Source: Acidobacteriota bacterium (GTDB lineage: Bacteria > Acidobacteriota > Blastocatellia > Pyrinomonadales > Pyrinomonadaceae). Taken from it: 64,000 nt of DNA. Position numbers and translations under genes: made by a program. Each line of letters starts with the position of its first letter. Positions within the stretch are counted from its first letter, which is position 1. The stretch spans positions 1-64,000 of the forward strand of contig RFGC01000047.1 of assembly GCA_003697135.1 (NCBI GenBank), given 5' to 3'. Positions 1 to 8,758 of this stretch are shown piece by piece. The notes under the pieces are model-generated. The model worked only from the letters and a program-made list of their open reading frames with translations, was not told the DNA's origin and did no database searches.

Positions 1-2
1 AG

Positions 3-593
3 GAACTGGCAGAGGCTCAACAGAAACTAGCAGAAGCTCAACAAAGAACCGAGCAGAGACTCGAAGAACTTGCCGAGGCACAGCAAAGAACTGAACAGAG
101 ACTAGAAGAACTGACAGAAGCTCAGAAAAAGACAGAAAAAGGACTTCAAGAGCTTTCAAAAGAAGTCAAAACGCTTACCGAGGAACACAAGAAGACACGG
201 GAACAACTCGGTGGGCTTGCTCATACTTTCGGATACTATCTTGAGAATGAGGCTCATAAATACCTTCCGAAAATTCTCCAAGAAAGATATTCTTTCACGC
301 TTGAAGGAGATTTACGCAGAACCTTCATAGAGATTTCGAGCAACGTCTATGAGGAAATAGATATATTTGGTTTTGCGAGAAAGGATAATGAAAGATACGT
401 TATTCTCGGTGAATGCAAAACGCAACTGAAAAAGCGAGATATAGATAGATTCTTGGAAAGAGTTGAGAGAATAAAGAGGTTTTTTACTGAAAAACCGTTT
501 GTCATTTTCGTAACTCATCAAGTAACGGTTAGCGTCATAAAATATGTTGACTCGCTCGGATTCCCTGTGTTTTACAGCTATGAATTTCGCTAG
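3..593 (+). CDS. Coiled-coil PD-(D/E)XK nuclease-like protein (5' truncated)
   Basis: The reading frame is open from the window edge to a TAG, so the N-terminus lies outside. The first ~65 visible residues are Glu/Gln/Leu-rich heptads with a 14-residue repeat unit (two near-identical copies at bases ~37-120), which predicts a long coiled coil. After a short linker (HTFGYYLENEAHKYLP) comes a compact alpha/beta domain with E-x-D in 'EEIDIFG' and 'VILGECKTQ', the D...ExK arrangement of PD-(D/E)XK nucleases. Known DUF3782-type proteins have this coiled coil plus restriction-endonuclease-like fold; their function is not established. No methylase or restriction partner is visible on this side. Confident on architecture, not on activity. 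Confidence 0.7.
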   Translation, partial: ELAEAQQKLAEAQQRTEQRLEELAEAQQRTEQRLEELTEAQKKTEKGLQELSKEVKTLTEEHKKTREQLGGLAHTFGYYLENEAHKYLPKILQERYSFTLEGDLRRTFIEISSNVYEEIDIFGFARKDNERYVILGECKTQLKKRDIDRFLERVERIKRFFTEKPFVIFVTHQVTVSVIKYVDSLGFPVFYSYEFR

Positions 594-642
594 AAACTGC
601 TAACTAACACGCATTCAGATTGTCAAACTCAAGTCACAAAAT

Positions 643-1197
643 TTATTCCCGATTTTCAGAAGTCGTTCTCTTTGAATTTGAATCCTCTTGTAACCTCGGA
701 AGGTCCCGCTGATTCGATGATTCTTTATGTGCTTCTTGCAAATTCGGAAAGTATTCCTGTATTTGACGATTAAGCTCTTCAACGCTTTCCTGCGCCTTTT
801 TGAGATTTTCTTCCACAAATTTTTCTTTTGCAATCTTCCATTTTCCGTCTTCTTTAACGAAGAAAACAGTTTCCCAAGTTTCGTAGGGAGTCTTGATTTC
901 AACTCTTGCTTGATCTCCTTCGATTCTTTCGTTTTTATACTCAACCTTTGTTTGATGCTCGGAAAAGAGAGTTTCTTGTTTTATCACTTCATCTAAGGAG
1001 ATATTTCGGGCTTGAGCTTCTTGTTCTGCCATTTTCACTGATTCTTTTGAAAGAAGCGATCTCATCGTTGCTGAATCGCCTTTTTTGAAAGCAATCATGT
1101 ATTCTCTCAAGACCTCAACTGGTCTTTTCTCTTCCTTCTCTTCAGAGCTACAAGCAAGAATCGAAAGTAACAAAATAATCAAAACAAATGCTCTCAT
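643..1197 (-). CDS. Small lipoprotein with NTF2-like/DUF4878-type domain
   Basis: 184 residues. The N-terminus is a lipoprotein signal peptide ending in LSILAC, so the mature protein should be lipid-anchored at Cys16. Residues ~28-130 (a 'REYMIAFKKGDSATMRSLLS' helix, then beta-rich sequence ending 'WETVFFVKEDGKWKIAKE') resemble the DUF4878/SnoaL-like NTF2 fold common in envelope lipoproteins. The last ~50 residues are polar and probably disordered. It is divergent from the downstream dehydratase gene. Specific function unknown. Confidence 0.7.
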   Translation of the reverse strand: MRAFVLIILLLSILACSSEEKEEKRPVEVLREYMIAFKKGDSATMRSLLSKESVKMAEQEAQARNISLDEVIKQETLFSEHQTKVEYKNERIEGDQARVEIKTPYETWETVFFVKEDGKWKIAKEKFVEENLKKAQESVEELNRQIQEYFPNLQEAHKESSNQRDLPRLQEDSNSKRTTSENRE

Positions 1198-1265
1198 TTT
1201 GATTGCTCTCGATTGTTAGATATAATCCGAAACGAAAGTATAGCTCAAAAGTGGGGAATAGAGGA

Positions 1266-1553
1266 ATGCAGAGGCGAAAATTGTCAGAGCAGGAAATCGA
1301 AAGCCATCTTGCCGAATTGAAAGGCTGGGAAGTCGTCGAATCAAAACTTAAAAAGAGATTCTCTTTTCCGAATTTCCGTGAGAGCCTGTCTTTTGTAAAC
1401 AAGGTCGGGGAAATTGCTGAAGAAATGGCTCACCATCCTGATATTTTCTTCGGGTGGGGATATGCAGAATTTTTCATCACCACTCACAGCGAAGGCGGAT
1501 TAACGCAACTAGATTTCGCTCTAGCTAAAGAAATCGATAAAATTGCGACCTAG
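1266..1553 (+). CDS. phhB: Pterin-4a-carbinolamine dehydratase
   Basis: Dehydrates 4a-hydroxytetrahydrobiopterin, recycling the pterin cofactor of aromatic amino acid hydroxylases; some bacterial members serve in molybdopterin or other pterin metabolism. The 95-residue product carries the active-site 'AHHPDIFFGWGYAEFFITTHSEGGLT' block (HHPD, then a His before GGLT) and the closing 'LDFALAKEID'. I start at ATG 1266, which gives the family's usual length; an upstream in-frame TTG at 1203 would add 21 unrelated residues. No phenylalanine hydroxylase is nearby, so the physiological pterin is unknown. Confidence 0.88.
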   Translation: MQRRKLSEQEIESHLAELKGWEVVESKLKKRFSFPNFRESLSFVNKVGEIAEEMAHHPDIFFGWGYAEFFITTHSEGGLTQLDFALAKEIDKIAT

Positions 1554-1599
1554 CCTGCTGGTAAACACACGCAAATAACAGCTAGAGCTTGATTTGCTT

Positions 1600-1623
1600 A
1601 ACCTATCTCCTTTCGCTTATACT
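1600..1623 (+). promoter_or_regulatory. Candidate sigma70 promoter for icd
   Basis: TTGCTT (1594-1599) and TATACT (1618-1623) are separated by 18 bases and lie 40 bases before the icd start codon. The -10 is good, the -35 only moderate, so the call is tentative. Confidence 0.4.
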
Positions 1624-1663
1624 ATTGATTTTCTGATTAAATCAAACAAGGGATAGAAAAGTT

Positions 1664-3130
1664 ATGGGAAATGTTCCGATTACGGTTGCTAAAGGTGATG
1701 GGATTGGTCCCGAAATAATGGATGCGACTTTGCATATTCTCAAAGAAGCAGGTGCAAGGATTGAAATAGAAGAAATTGAAATAGGAGAAAAAGTTTATCT
1801 CGCCGGAAACACAGCAGGAATAGCTCCCGAATCTTGGGAATCAATAAGAAGAACGAAGGTTTTCTTGAAAGCTCCGATAACAACGCCTCAGGGTGGTGGC
1901 TATAAGTCTCTAAACGTTACGGTTCGCAAAGCTTTAGGACTTTTCGCAAATGTTCGACCTTGTGTTTCTTATCATCCCTTCATCAAGACAAAACACCCCG
2001 GCATGGACGTTGTCATAGTCCGAGAGAATGAAGAAGACACATACGCTGGGATCGAGCATCGGCAGACAAACATGGTCGAGCAGTGCTTGAAGCTCATAAC
2101 CAGACCAGGTTGCGAAAAAATCATCAGATATGCCTTTGAATATGCTGTTCGCAACAACCGCAAAAAAGTCACGGCTTTCATCAAAGATAACATAATGAAG
2201 CAAACTGACGGGCTTTTTCATAAATTGTTTGACGAAATCGCAAAAGAATATCCTTCGATTCAAGCCGATCATTGGATTGTTGATATAGGAGCCGCAAAAC
2301 TGGCGGACACTCCCGAAAACTTCGATGTTGTCGTAATGCCAAACCTCTATGGAGATATTCTCTCGGACGTAGCGGCTCAGATCGCTGGTTCCGTTGGTTT
2401 GGCAGGCTCAGCAAACATAGGTGAACACATAGCCATGTTTGAAGCTATCCATGGCTCTGCGCCGCGTAGAGCAGGACAAAATTTAGCCAATCCTTCGGGC
2501 CTTTTCTTAGCCGCCGTTATGATGCTAGTTCATATCAACCAACCTGATGTTGCCGAATTATGCCATAACGCATGGCTTAAAACCATCGAAGATGGTATCC
2601 ACACCTACGACATTTACGAAGAAGGTGTTTCAAAGCAAAAAGTCGGCACCAAAGAATTTGCACAAGCCGTAGTCGAAAGACTTGGTCAGAAGCCAGAAGT
2701 TCTGAAACCGGTGCAATATAAATCTGCTGAAGAGCTGGATCAGATGCCTAGAAAACCCCTTTACTCTGTTCCGGAACCAGAAAAGAAAGAGCTAATGGGT
2801 GTTGATGTTTTCGTTCATTGGTGGAATGGCAAGTTCTACGGTTCTGCTGAAGAATTCGGCAAGAAAATAGAACAGCTAAACGGTGACGGTTTGAAATTGC
2901 AGATGATTTCAAATCGTGGCACGAAAGTTTATCCCGATGGTCTTCCGGATACTTTCTGCGTCGATCATTGGAGATGCCGTTTCATCTCAACCGACGGTAA
3001 TCCTATAACCCATCAACAAGTAATCAACTTGCTCACACGCTTTCAACAAGCAGGTTTCGATTTTATAAAAACTGAAAATCTTTATTACTTCAACGGCAAG
3101 CCCGGATTCTCGCTTGGGCAAGGCCAGTAA
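1664..3130 (+). CDS. icd: Isocitrate dehydrogenase with C-terminal extension
   Basis: Oxidative decarboxylation of isocitrate to 2-oxoglutarate in the TCA cycle. Residues 1-335 form the isocitrate/isopropylmalate dehydrogenase fold: 'GDGIGPEIMDA' at the N-terminus, substrate-binding 'SLNVTVRKALGLFANVRP', 'DVVIVRENEEDTYAGIEH', metal-binding 'NLYGDILSDVAAQIAGSVGLAGSANIG', then 'AIHGSAPRRAGQNLANPSGLFLAAVMML'. About 140 additional residues ('VDVFVHWWNGKFYGSAEEFG...') match the C-terminal domain of the long Thermus/Rickettsia-type enzymes; 488 residues fits that class. NADP preference is usual for the class but not proven here. A kinase gene follows 11 bases later. Confidence 0.93.
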   Translation: MGNVPITVAKGDGIGPEIMDATLHILKEAGARIEIEEIEIGEKVYLAGNTAGIAPESWESIRRTKVFLKAPITTPQGGGYKSLNVTVRKALGLFANVRPCVSYHPFIKTKHPGMDVVIVRENEEDTYAGIEHRQTNMVEQCLKLITRPGCEKIIRYAFEYAVRNNRKKVTAFIKDNIMKQTDGLFHKLFDEIAKEYPSIQADHWIVDIGAAKLADTPENFDVVVMPNLYGDILSDVAAQIAGSVGLAGSANIGEHIAMFEAIHGSAPRRAGQNLANPSGLFLAAVMMLVHINQPDVAELCHNAWLKTIEDGIHTYDIYEEGVSKQKVGTKEFAQAVVERLGQKPEVLKPVQYKSAEELDQMPRKPLYSVPEPEKKELMGVDVFVHWWNGKFYGSAEEFGKKIEQLNGDGLKLQMISNRGTKVYPDGLPDTFCVDHWRCRFISTDGNPITHQQVINLLTRFQQAGFDFIKTENLYYFNGKPGFSLGQGQ

Positions 3131-3141
3131 GGAGCGAACAA

Positions 3142-4080
3142 ATGTCTGTAACCGTTGTTGGTTCGATTGCATTCGACTCACTAGAAACTCCTTTCGGGAA
3201 ACGAGAAAGAGTTTTGGGCGGTGCGGCAACGCATTTTTCTCTCTCGGCAAGCTTTTTTACGAAAGTCCGTGCTGTTGGAGTTGTCGGCGGGGACTTCACC
3301 GAAAAAGAATGGGAAGTTTTCAAACGCCACAACATCAACACCGATGACGTTGAAATAGTGCCTGATGGAAAAACCTTTTTCTGGCGCGGCAGATACGACT
3401 ACGACATGAACGTTGCCCACACGCTCGAAACTCAACTAAATGTCTTCGAGCATTTTCAGCCGAAGTTATCTCAAGAATCAAAAAAATCGCGCCTTTTATT
3501 TTTGGCTAACATCCTGCCGACTTTGCAAAAAAAAGTTCGTGAGCAATGTCCTAATGCCGAATTCGTCGCAATGGACACAATGAATTTCTGGATTTCTTCA
3601 ATGAAAGAGGATGTCATCGAAACAATGAAAACCGTTGATTGCATGATAATCAACGATGCGGAAGCTAGACAATTGGCGGAAGAACCTAACATTCACAAAG
3701 CGGCTAGGAAACTGATGAATATAGGTAATCTGAAAGCTCTGGTCATCAAACGCGGCGAATACGGCGCTATTCTCTTCACGAAGGATTCTTTCTTTGCCTG
3801 CCCTGCTTATCCGCTAGAGTCGGTGTTTGATCCGACAGGCGCAGGCGACACTTTCGCAGGTGGCTTCATGGGCTACCTAGCAAGCCAAAAGGAAATAAAC
3901 GAAGATGCAATGCGTCGCGCAATGATCTACGGCTCCGTAATGGCTTCGTTCAATGTCGAAAAATTTGGCACGGAGCGAATTGATGAGCTTGAATATCATG
4001 AAATAAATCAGCGCTTTCGCGAATTCAAAAGAATGACGCACTTTGACGATATACCGTTCGAGCGAACAACAACGGTTTGA
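3142..4080 (+). CDS. PfkB-family carbohydrate/nucleoside kinase
   Basis: 312-residue ribokinase-fold kinase. The N-terminal glycine signature is 'VLGGAATHFSLSASFF' and the catalytic C-terminal motif is 'DPTGAGDTFAGGFMGYLA', whose Asp is the catalytic base. An AAGGAG ribosome-binding site lies 7 bases before the ATG. Substrate cannot be read from the sequence; short members of this family phosphorylate ribose, adenosine or related sugars. It follows icd by 11 bases and overlaps the next gene's ATG by one base, so it is probably cotranscribed with both. Confidence 0.8.
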   Translation: MSVTVVGSIAFDSLETPFGKRERVLGGAATHFSLSASFFTKVRAVGVVGGDFTEKEWEVFKRHNINTDDVEIVPDGKTFFWRGRYDYDMNVAHTLETQLNVFEHFQPKLSQESKKSRLLFLANILPTLQKKVREQCPNAEFVAMDTMNFWISSMKEDVIETMKTVDCMIINDAEARQLAEEPNIHKAARKLMNIGNLKALVIKRGEYGAILFTKDSFFACPAYPLESVFDPTGAGDTFAGGFMGYLASQKEINEDAMRRAMIYGSVMASFNVEKFGTERIDELEYHEINQRFREFKRMTHFDDIPFERTTTV

Positions 4081-4856
4081 TGAGAGCAGAGAAACAAAGC
4101 CAAACTATTCATATAAGCCTTTCAAACTCAAAGACGGCGTTAATTCTTGCGTTTATCTTTTTGCTAGTATTCGTTGCCGTCTTGATAGGTCTAGCCACTT
4201 TTCTCACGTTGAAACTGGTTGAAGTTGAAGCCCAAACCCGAACCATTTTCCTAGTCGTATGCTTGCCAATCGTAGGTTTGGCACTAGGTACCTTCTTGAT
4301 TCTTCAGAAATCGGAAAGAATCTTGCGAAACAAACATGAAGAACTTTGGCAGTTGATGCTACCTGAAGCGCAAAAAAGAAAGTTGAGTGTTGAAGTTAAA
4401 GAATTGTGCGAAACTTTGGGTATAGATGAAGAAGAACTGCCCCAAGTCTGCGCTGCCTATGTTTTGGCTGAAGATTTGACGCTTAGGCAGATAGAACAAG
4501 AAAAGAAAGTCACACTAAAACGCCATGTTAAATTCGGCAATGATGAATTCACGGCTGTTTTCTTTGAAAAAGACTATTTAACGCTTGTTGAAGTAATGTT
4601 CATCGCAAGCTCCACAATTGCGCAGGAGAAAATCAATGCTGTTCTGAGCAAAGCCGAATCTGTAAGAAAAAAACTCGAAAAAATTAAGCCACCTAAAAAA
4701 GTAAAACTCTTATTAGCCATGGTTACTCAACTCGATCAGCAAGATGAGACAAAACTTCGTGCATCCTTAGCTAGGAAATTTTCTGCAACAACAATTGATA
4801 TAGACATTCGCTTTTTTGATTTTGAAGCTCTACAAAAAATTTACATGGAAGATTGA
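4080..4856 (+). CDS. Membrane-anchored protein of unknown function
   Basis: 258 residues. Two hydrophobic helices near the N-terminus (about residues 18-45 and 56-77) anchor it in the membrane, followed by ~180 charged, mostly helical cytoplasmic residues. I do not recognise the soluble part. The ATG overlaps the kinase stop codon (TGATG); an alternative TTG start three bases earlier is less likely. The stop TGA lies only two bases before the fabI ATG, so the three genes read as one operon. Confidence 0.6.
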   Translation: MRAEKQSQTIHISLSNSKTALILAFIFLLVFVAVLIGLATFLTLKLVEVEAQTRTIFLVVCLPIVGLALGTFLILQKSERILRNKHEELWQLMLPEAQKRKLSVEVKELCETLGIDEEELPQVCAAYVLAEDLTLRQIEQEKKVTLKRHVKFGNDEFTAVFFEKDYLTLVEVMFIASSTIAQEKINAVLSKAESVRKKLEKIKPPKKVKLLLAMVTQLDQQDETKLRASLARKFSATTIDIDIRFFDFEALQKIYMED

Positions 4857-4858
4857 TT

Positions 4859-5623
4859 ATGCTTTTGGAAAACAAAATTGGTCTGGTAATCGGAGTTGCC
4901 AATCAACGCTCGATAGCATGGGCTTGCGCTGAAGCTTGCTTGAGTCAAGGTGCAACGCTTTCGTTTACATATCAAAACGAAAGACTCAAAGAAAAGGTTG
5001 AAAAGCTCACAGCAAATTTGCCCAACAGATTGCTTATGCCTTGCGATGTCACCGATAGAAGCCAAATCCAGGCAGTCTTTGATGAAATTGAAAAACATTA
5101 CGGAAGACTCGATTTTTTGATTCATTCGATAGCCTACGCTCCGCGAGAAGCTCTGGAAGGAGAGTTTTTAGAAACCAGTCGCGAGGCATTTTTGATGTCG
5201 CTAGAAATAAGTGCATACTCGCTGATTGAGCTTTCAAGACATGCAAAGAGGCTGATGACAAACGGCGGGAGCATTGTCACTATGACTTATTATGGTTCAG
5301 AAAAAGTTGTTCCGAACTACAATGTGATGGGCGTTGCAAAGGCCGCTTTGGAAGCCTCTGTTAGATACCTTGCCTTCGATCTAGGAAAATACAGCATTCG
5401 AGTAAATGCAATCAGCTCAGGTCCTATAAAAACGCTCGCCGCCATGGGAGTTGGTGACATCGGCAAGATGCAGAGCATCGTAGCTGAACGAGCACCGCTT
5501 AAAAGAAATGTCCAAGCAAGCGAGGTAGGAAATACAGCTCTTTTTCTGCTAAGCGATCTTTCTTCGGCAATCACGGGAGAAACCATCTACGTTGATTGCG
5601 GCTACAATATCATGGGGATTTGA
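4859..5623 (+). CDS. fabI: Enoyl-[acyl-carrier-protein] reductase (NADH)
   Basis: Catalyses the last reduction of each fatty-acid elongation round. The short-chain dehydrogenase fold is FabI-type: N-terminal 'GVANQRSIAWACAEA' nucleotide-binding loop, 'CDVTD', 'LIHSIAYAP', and the catalytic Tyr-x6-Lys in 'NYNVMGVAKAALE' following 'MTYYGSEKVVP'. 'SGPIKTLAAMGV' and the C-terminal 'ETIYVDCGYNIMGI' are also standard. ATG 4859 gives the expected 254 residues; the alternative TTG at 4853 adds two. Confidence 0.93.
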   Translation: MLLENKIGLVIGVANQRSIAWACAEACLSQGATLSFTYQNERLKEKVEKLTANLPNRLLMPCDVTDRSQIQAVFDEIEKHYGRLDFLIHSIAYAPREALEGEFLETSREAFLMSLEISAYSLIELSRHAKRLMTNGGSIVTMTYYGSEKVVPNYNVMGVAKAALEASVRYLAFDLGKYSIRVNAISSGPIKTLAAMGVGDIGKMQSIVAERAPLKRNVQASEVGNTALFLLSDLSSAITGETIYVDCGYNIMGI

Positions 5624-5630
5624 AAGACCT

Positions 5631-6392
5631 ATGAAAGGTGATAAAAAGGATTCAAAAGTGCCAAAAACAATAGCAGAAGTCAAGCAGGAAAAGGAAGAAA
5701 AATCATTCTGGCGGTTAACAGAAGACGAAATCTTGCTACGCTCACCAGAGCCTACTGATAGTTATTACAACTCTGACTCGTGGCGAGTTTTTCGCATCAT
5801 GAGTGAATTTGTAAGCGGTTTTGACTCGATGGCAACAGTGACAAGAGGAGTTTCTGTTTTCGGTTCAGCCAGAACAAAAGAAGATGATCCGTATTATCAG
5901 GCGGCAATGGAAACAGGAAGACTCCTAGCGGAAGCTGGATTTGAGGTCATAACTGGTGGTGGTCCTGGCATAATGGAAGCCGCTAATCGCGGAGCTTTTC
6001 TCGCAGGTAAAACCTCTATCGGCTGTAACATCGAACTCCCAATGGAGCAAATACCTAATCCTTACCAAACGAAGGCACTGAAATTCAAATATTTCTTTGT
6101 GCGAAAAACTATTTTTATCAAATACTCAAACGCTTACATCATCTTCCCCGGCGGATTCGGCACTTTAGATGAGCTTTTTGAAGCACTAACTTTGATCCAA
6201 ACCAGAAAAATCCGCAATTTTCCTCTTGTTTTATTCGGCTCTCAATACTGGCGCGGGCTTCTTTCATGGATAACTTCAACAGTTTTGAAAGAAAAAAATA
6301 TAGACCCTGAAGACTTAGGGCTGATTTATCTAACTGATTCACCGAAAGATGCTGTTGATTTCATCGCTAAGGTTTTGGAAGAAAGCGAATAA
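5631..6392 (+). CDS. LOG-family nucleotide phosphoribohydrolase-like protein
   Basis: 253 residues with the two LOG-family signatures: 'VITGGGPGIMEAANRGA' and 'IFPGGFGTLDELFEALTLIQT', which form the nucleotide 5'-monophosphate binding and catalytic site. Characterised relatives cleave cytokinin riboside monophosphates or other nucleotide N-glycosidic bonds; in most bacteria the natural substrate is uncertain. The ~60 residues before the Rossmann core are charged. I choose ATG 5631 just after the fabI stop rather than the in-frame TTG at 5592, which lies inside fabI. Confidence 0.82.
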   Translation: MKGDKKDSKVPKTIAEVKQEKEEKSFWRLTEDEILLRSPEPTDSYYNSDSWRVFRIMSEFVSGFDSMATVTRGVSVFGSARTKEDDPYYQAAMETGRLLAEAGFEVITGGGPGIMEAANRGAFLAGKTSIGCNIELPMEQIPNPYQTKALKFKYFFVRKTIFIKYSNAYIIFPGGFGTLDELFEALTLIQTRKIRNFPLVLFGSQYWRGLLSWITSTVLKEKNIDPEDLGLIYLTDSPKDAVDFIAKVLEESE

Positions 6393-6405
6393 CCTTCGAG
6401 AAAAG

Positions 6406-7944
6406 TTACAGTTCAATCAATTCCAGGCTTTCCCCGGTCATTTCAACCGGTTTTTCGATTCCCAAAATTTCCAAAATCGTGGGAGCAACATCCTTCAAAG
6501 CCATATTTGGCCTGAGTTTCATGGTTTTCGAGCTTTCGTCTATCAAGTGAAAAGGCACGGGATTGGTAGTATTCGCAGCATTTGGCTTGCCGGAGCTTGA
6601 GATCATCTCTTCAGAATTGCCATGAGTGCTTGTTATGATTACCACTCCCTGCATTTTCAAAACTTTTTCAACAATTGCCCCAATGCAAGTATCAATGAAT
6701 TGGACTGCTTCAATAGTTTTCTCCAGACTTCCGAGTTTAGCCGCTGCTTCCGGAGCATCGAAATCAACTATCAAGACGTCGTCTTCATTTTTTTCAAGAC
6801 ACCACAAGACGGCATCTGTAATCTTGAAACTTTCTTTTTCAGGCGCAAACCCATTGCTCAAGTTTCTGGGTTTTATTGAGATATACTTCTCGATATTTCC
6901 AGGAGCTTGAAATCCCGAATCGAAAGATTCCGTCACAAGCTGTATCCTTTCTTCTCCTGCTATGCGACAATTCGAGATGCCATAGTTTGTAAAAACCTCT
7001 GCCAACGTTCCCTGGTATTCTTCCTTAGGGAAAGCAAAGCGAAGATTTAAGCCCCTGCAATACTCTGTAAGACAAACCGCATGAATTCTGGGTTTAGACG
7101 CACCTGAGAATTTATCATTTTGCACCAGAGCCTTTACAAGTTGTCGCATTCCATCAGCTCTATGATTGAAGAAGATCACAACGTCACCGTCTCTGATGGT
7201 AGCCACTGGATCCCCTTCACGGTTGATCAGAACGATAGGTCTGATGTATTCATCGGAGATGCCTCGCAAGAAAGCCTCACGCACCGCATGTGCTGCATTT
7301 ATTGCTTTTTCACCCTCAGCGTGAACCAGCATTGTGTATGCACGGGCAGTCAAACCCCAATTCTCGTCCTTATCCATCGCGAAATACCTACCGCAGATGG
7401 TTGCAATCTTGCCTACACCGATTTCATTCATTTTGACTTCTAAAGCCTCGATATAAACGTCACCAGTGCGAGCAGGCACATCTTTTCCGTCCAAAATCCC
7501 ATGGACAAAAACCCTTTCAACTCCGTGATTTTTTGCCATTCTAAGAAGCGCAAATAAAGCCTCCTGCGAAGAGTGAACCTCGGCGTTGCTCAGCAACCCT
7601 ATCAAATGAAGTGAAGATTCTCTTGCTCTCTGCATCGCTTCGATAAGCGCAGGATTTGAGTAGAACGCGCCCGATTCTAGCGCCTGCTTGATCCTTACAA
7701 TATCAGTTTGAACAATCCTTCCGGCTCCTATGTTCATGTATCCAATCTGGCTATCTCCAGCAGTTCCTTCTGGTAGTCCAACCCTTGTTCCAGAAGCCTT
7801 CAGAAGCGTTCGTGGATACTCCCTACAAATCCAGTCGTAATAGGGTTTGTGAGCTAAAGCTATTGCATTACCGCTTTTTTGCGGGCGGTAGCCCCAGCCT
7901 GCAATCACTATCAAAACAAGAGGTCTTCTGAGAGGTGGCTCCAT
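6406..7944 (-). CDS. Degenerate cofactor-independent phosphoglycerate mutase homologue (probable pseudoenzyme)
   Basis: The 512-residue length and fold landmarks match GpmI: 'GNAIALAHKPYYD', 'ASGTRVGLPEG', 'NIGAGRIVQTD', 'VHGILDGKDVPARTGD', 'GRYFAMDKDENW', 'TTNPVPFHLID'. GpmI normally uses two Mn/metal ions. Compared with E. coli/Geobacillus GpmI, the metal Asp of 'DGWG' is Ala15; the Asp and His of 'PDMVGH' are Glu399 and Lys403; the Asp of 'ADHGN' is Thr440; the His of 'TAHTTNP' is Asn458; the Lys of 'EKYAHVT' is Arg. The nucleophile Ser65 and His441 remain. Because the frame is intact and long, I read this as a retained protein with a changed role, not a decaying gene. Ordinary mutase activity is unlikely. 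Convergent with the LOG gene. Confidence 0.8.
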   Translation of the reverse strand: MEPPLRRPLVLIVIAGWGYRPQKSGNAIALAHKPYYDWICREYPRTLLKASGTRVGLPEGTAGDSQIGYMNIGAGRIVQTDIVRIKQALESGAFYSNPALIEAMQRARESSLHLIGLLSNAEVHSSQEALFALLRMAKNHGVERVFVHGILDGKDVPARTGDVYIEALEVKMNEIGVGKIATICGRYFAMDKDENWGLTARAYTMLVHAEGEKAINAAHAVREAFLRGISDEYIRPIVLINREGDPVATIRDGDVVIFFNHRADGMRQLVKALVQNDKFSGASKPRIHAVCLTEYCRGLNLRFAFPKEEYQGTLAEVFTNYGISNCRIAGEERIQLVTESFDSGFQAPGNIEKYISIKPRNLSNGFAPEKESFKITDAVLWCLEKNEDDVLIVDFDAPEAAAKLGSLEKTIEAVQFIDTCIGAIVEKVLKMQGVVIITSTHGNSEEMISSSGKPNAANTTNPVPFHLIDESSKTMKLRPNMALKDVAPTILEILGIEKPVEMTGESLELIEL

Positions 7945-8020
7945 AAATCTCCAAACTCCTTGTCTAGAATATCAAAAAACTGCTTGCATTGAGAATACCT
8001 AATTCTTCCTTGACCTATCC

Positions 8021-8758
8021 ATGAACAATAAGCTAATCTTTGTTTTGAAGTTCATCAGAAAAATGTTTGGTAGAAGAAGAAAGAGTTTTACTTTCGGGAC
8101 AATATCTGCCGAAGATGACTCAACTATTGAAATTCATGACTTTAGAAAGGAAGCCCGCAACCATCTTCTACTGGAGATTTTTAGATTCGTTCGAGACATC
8201 TTTCTAATCATTCCTATTTTTATTCTGATCGGTGTCTTCGTCGTGCAACCTGTGATAGTTGAAGGAACTTCGATGCTACCTGTTCTTCACGATGGTGAAA
8301 GACTTCTGGTTAATAAGCTCATCTACTACAAAATCCAAAGATACAGTTGGGGACATATCGAGCGCGGCGATATTGTGGTTTTCTGGTATCCGAAAGACCC
8401 GGAAAAAAGCTTTGTGAAAAGAGTCATTGGCCTTCCGGGAGAAACCATTGAAATCAGAAACGGCGTCGTTTATATCAACGGTAGAAGATTGCATGAAAAA
8501 TACCTCGAACCTACCTACAACCACAGCACCTTGAATTTTCCTCTTAGAAAGATTGATGAGCATCACTACTTTGTGATGGGAGATAATCGGGACAACTCTT
8601 CGGATTCGAGATATTGGGGACTTGTCCCTGAGAAATACATTTACGGCAAAGCTTTCTTTAGGTTTTGGCCATCGAATATCGGATTCATAGAGAAAGGCGA
8701 ATACGAACTCAACCTTGAAAAGGGAGACAATTTAGCAAAGGAAGAGGAAGAATTGTGA
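8021..8758 (+). CDS. lepB: Signal peptidase I
   Basis: Inner-membrane serine/lysine protease that removes Sec and Tat signal peptides. A cytoplasmic basic N-terminus of ~55 residues leads into one membrane helix (about 58-78). The catalytic Ser84 sits in '[10 protein letters not shown]' and the general-base Lys133 in '[11 protein letters not shown]'; the conserved '[14 protein letters not shown]' follows. 245 residues is normal for a single-span enzyme. The stop overlaps the carA GTG start (GTGA), so the two are translationally coupled although functionally unrelated. Confidence 0.93.
   Translation: MNNKLIFVLKFIRKMFGRRRKSFTFGTISAEDDSTIEIHDFRKEARNHLLLEIFRFVRDIFLIIPIFILIGVFVVQPVIVEGTSMLPVLHDGERLLVNKLIYYKIQRYSWGHIERGDIVVFWYPKDPEKSFVKRVIGLPGETIEIRNGVVYINGRRLHEKYLEPTYNHSTLNFPLRKIDEHHYFVMGDNRDNSSDSRYWGLVPEKYIYGKAFFRFWPSNIGFIEKGEYELNLEKGDNLAKEEEEL

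Noticed and set aside
6622-7443. Plus-strand open frames across the phosphoglycerate mutase homologue
   Set aside because: They are antisense shadows with no family similarity, while the minus-strand frame carries all GpmI motifs.
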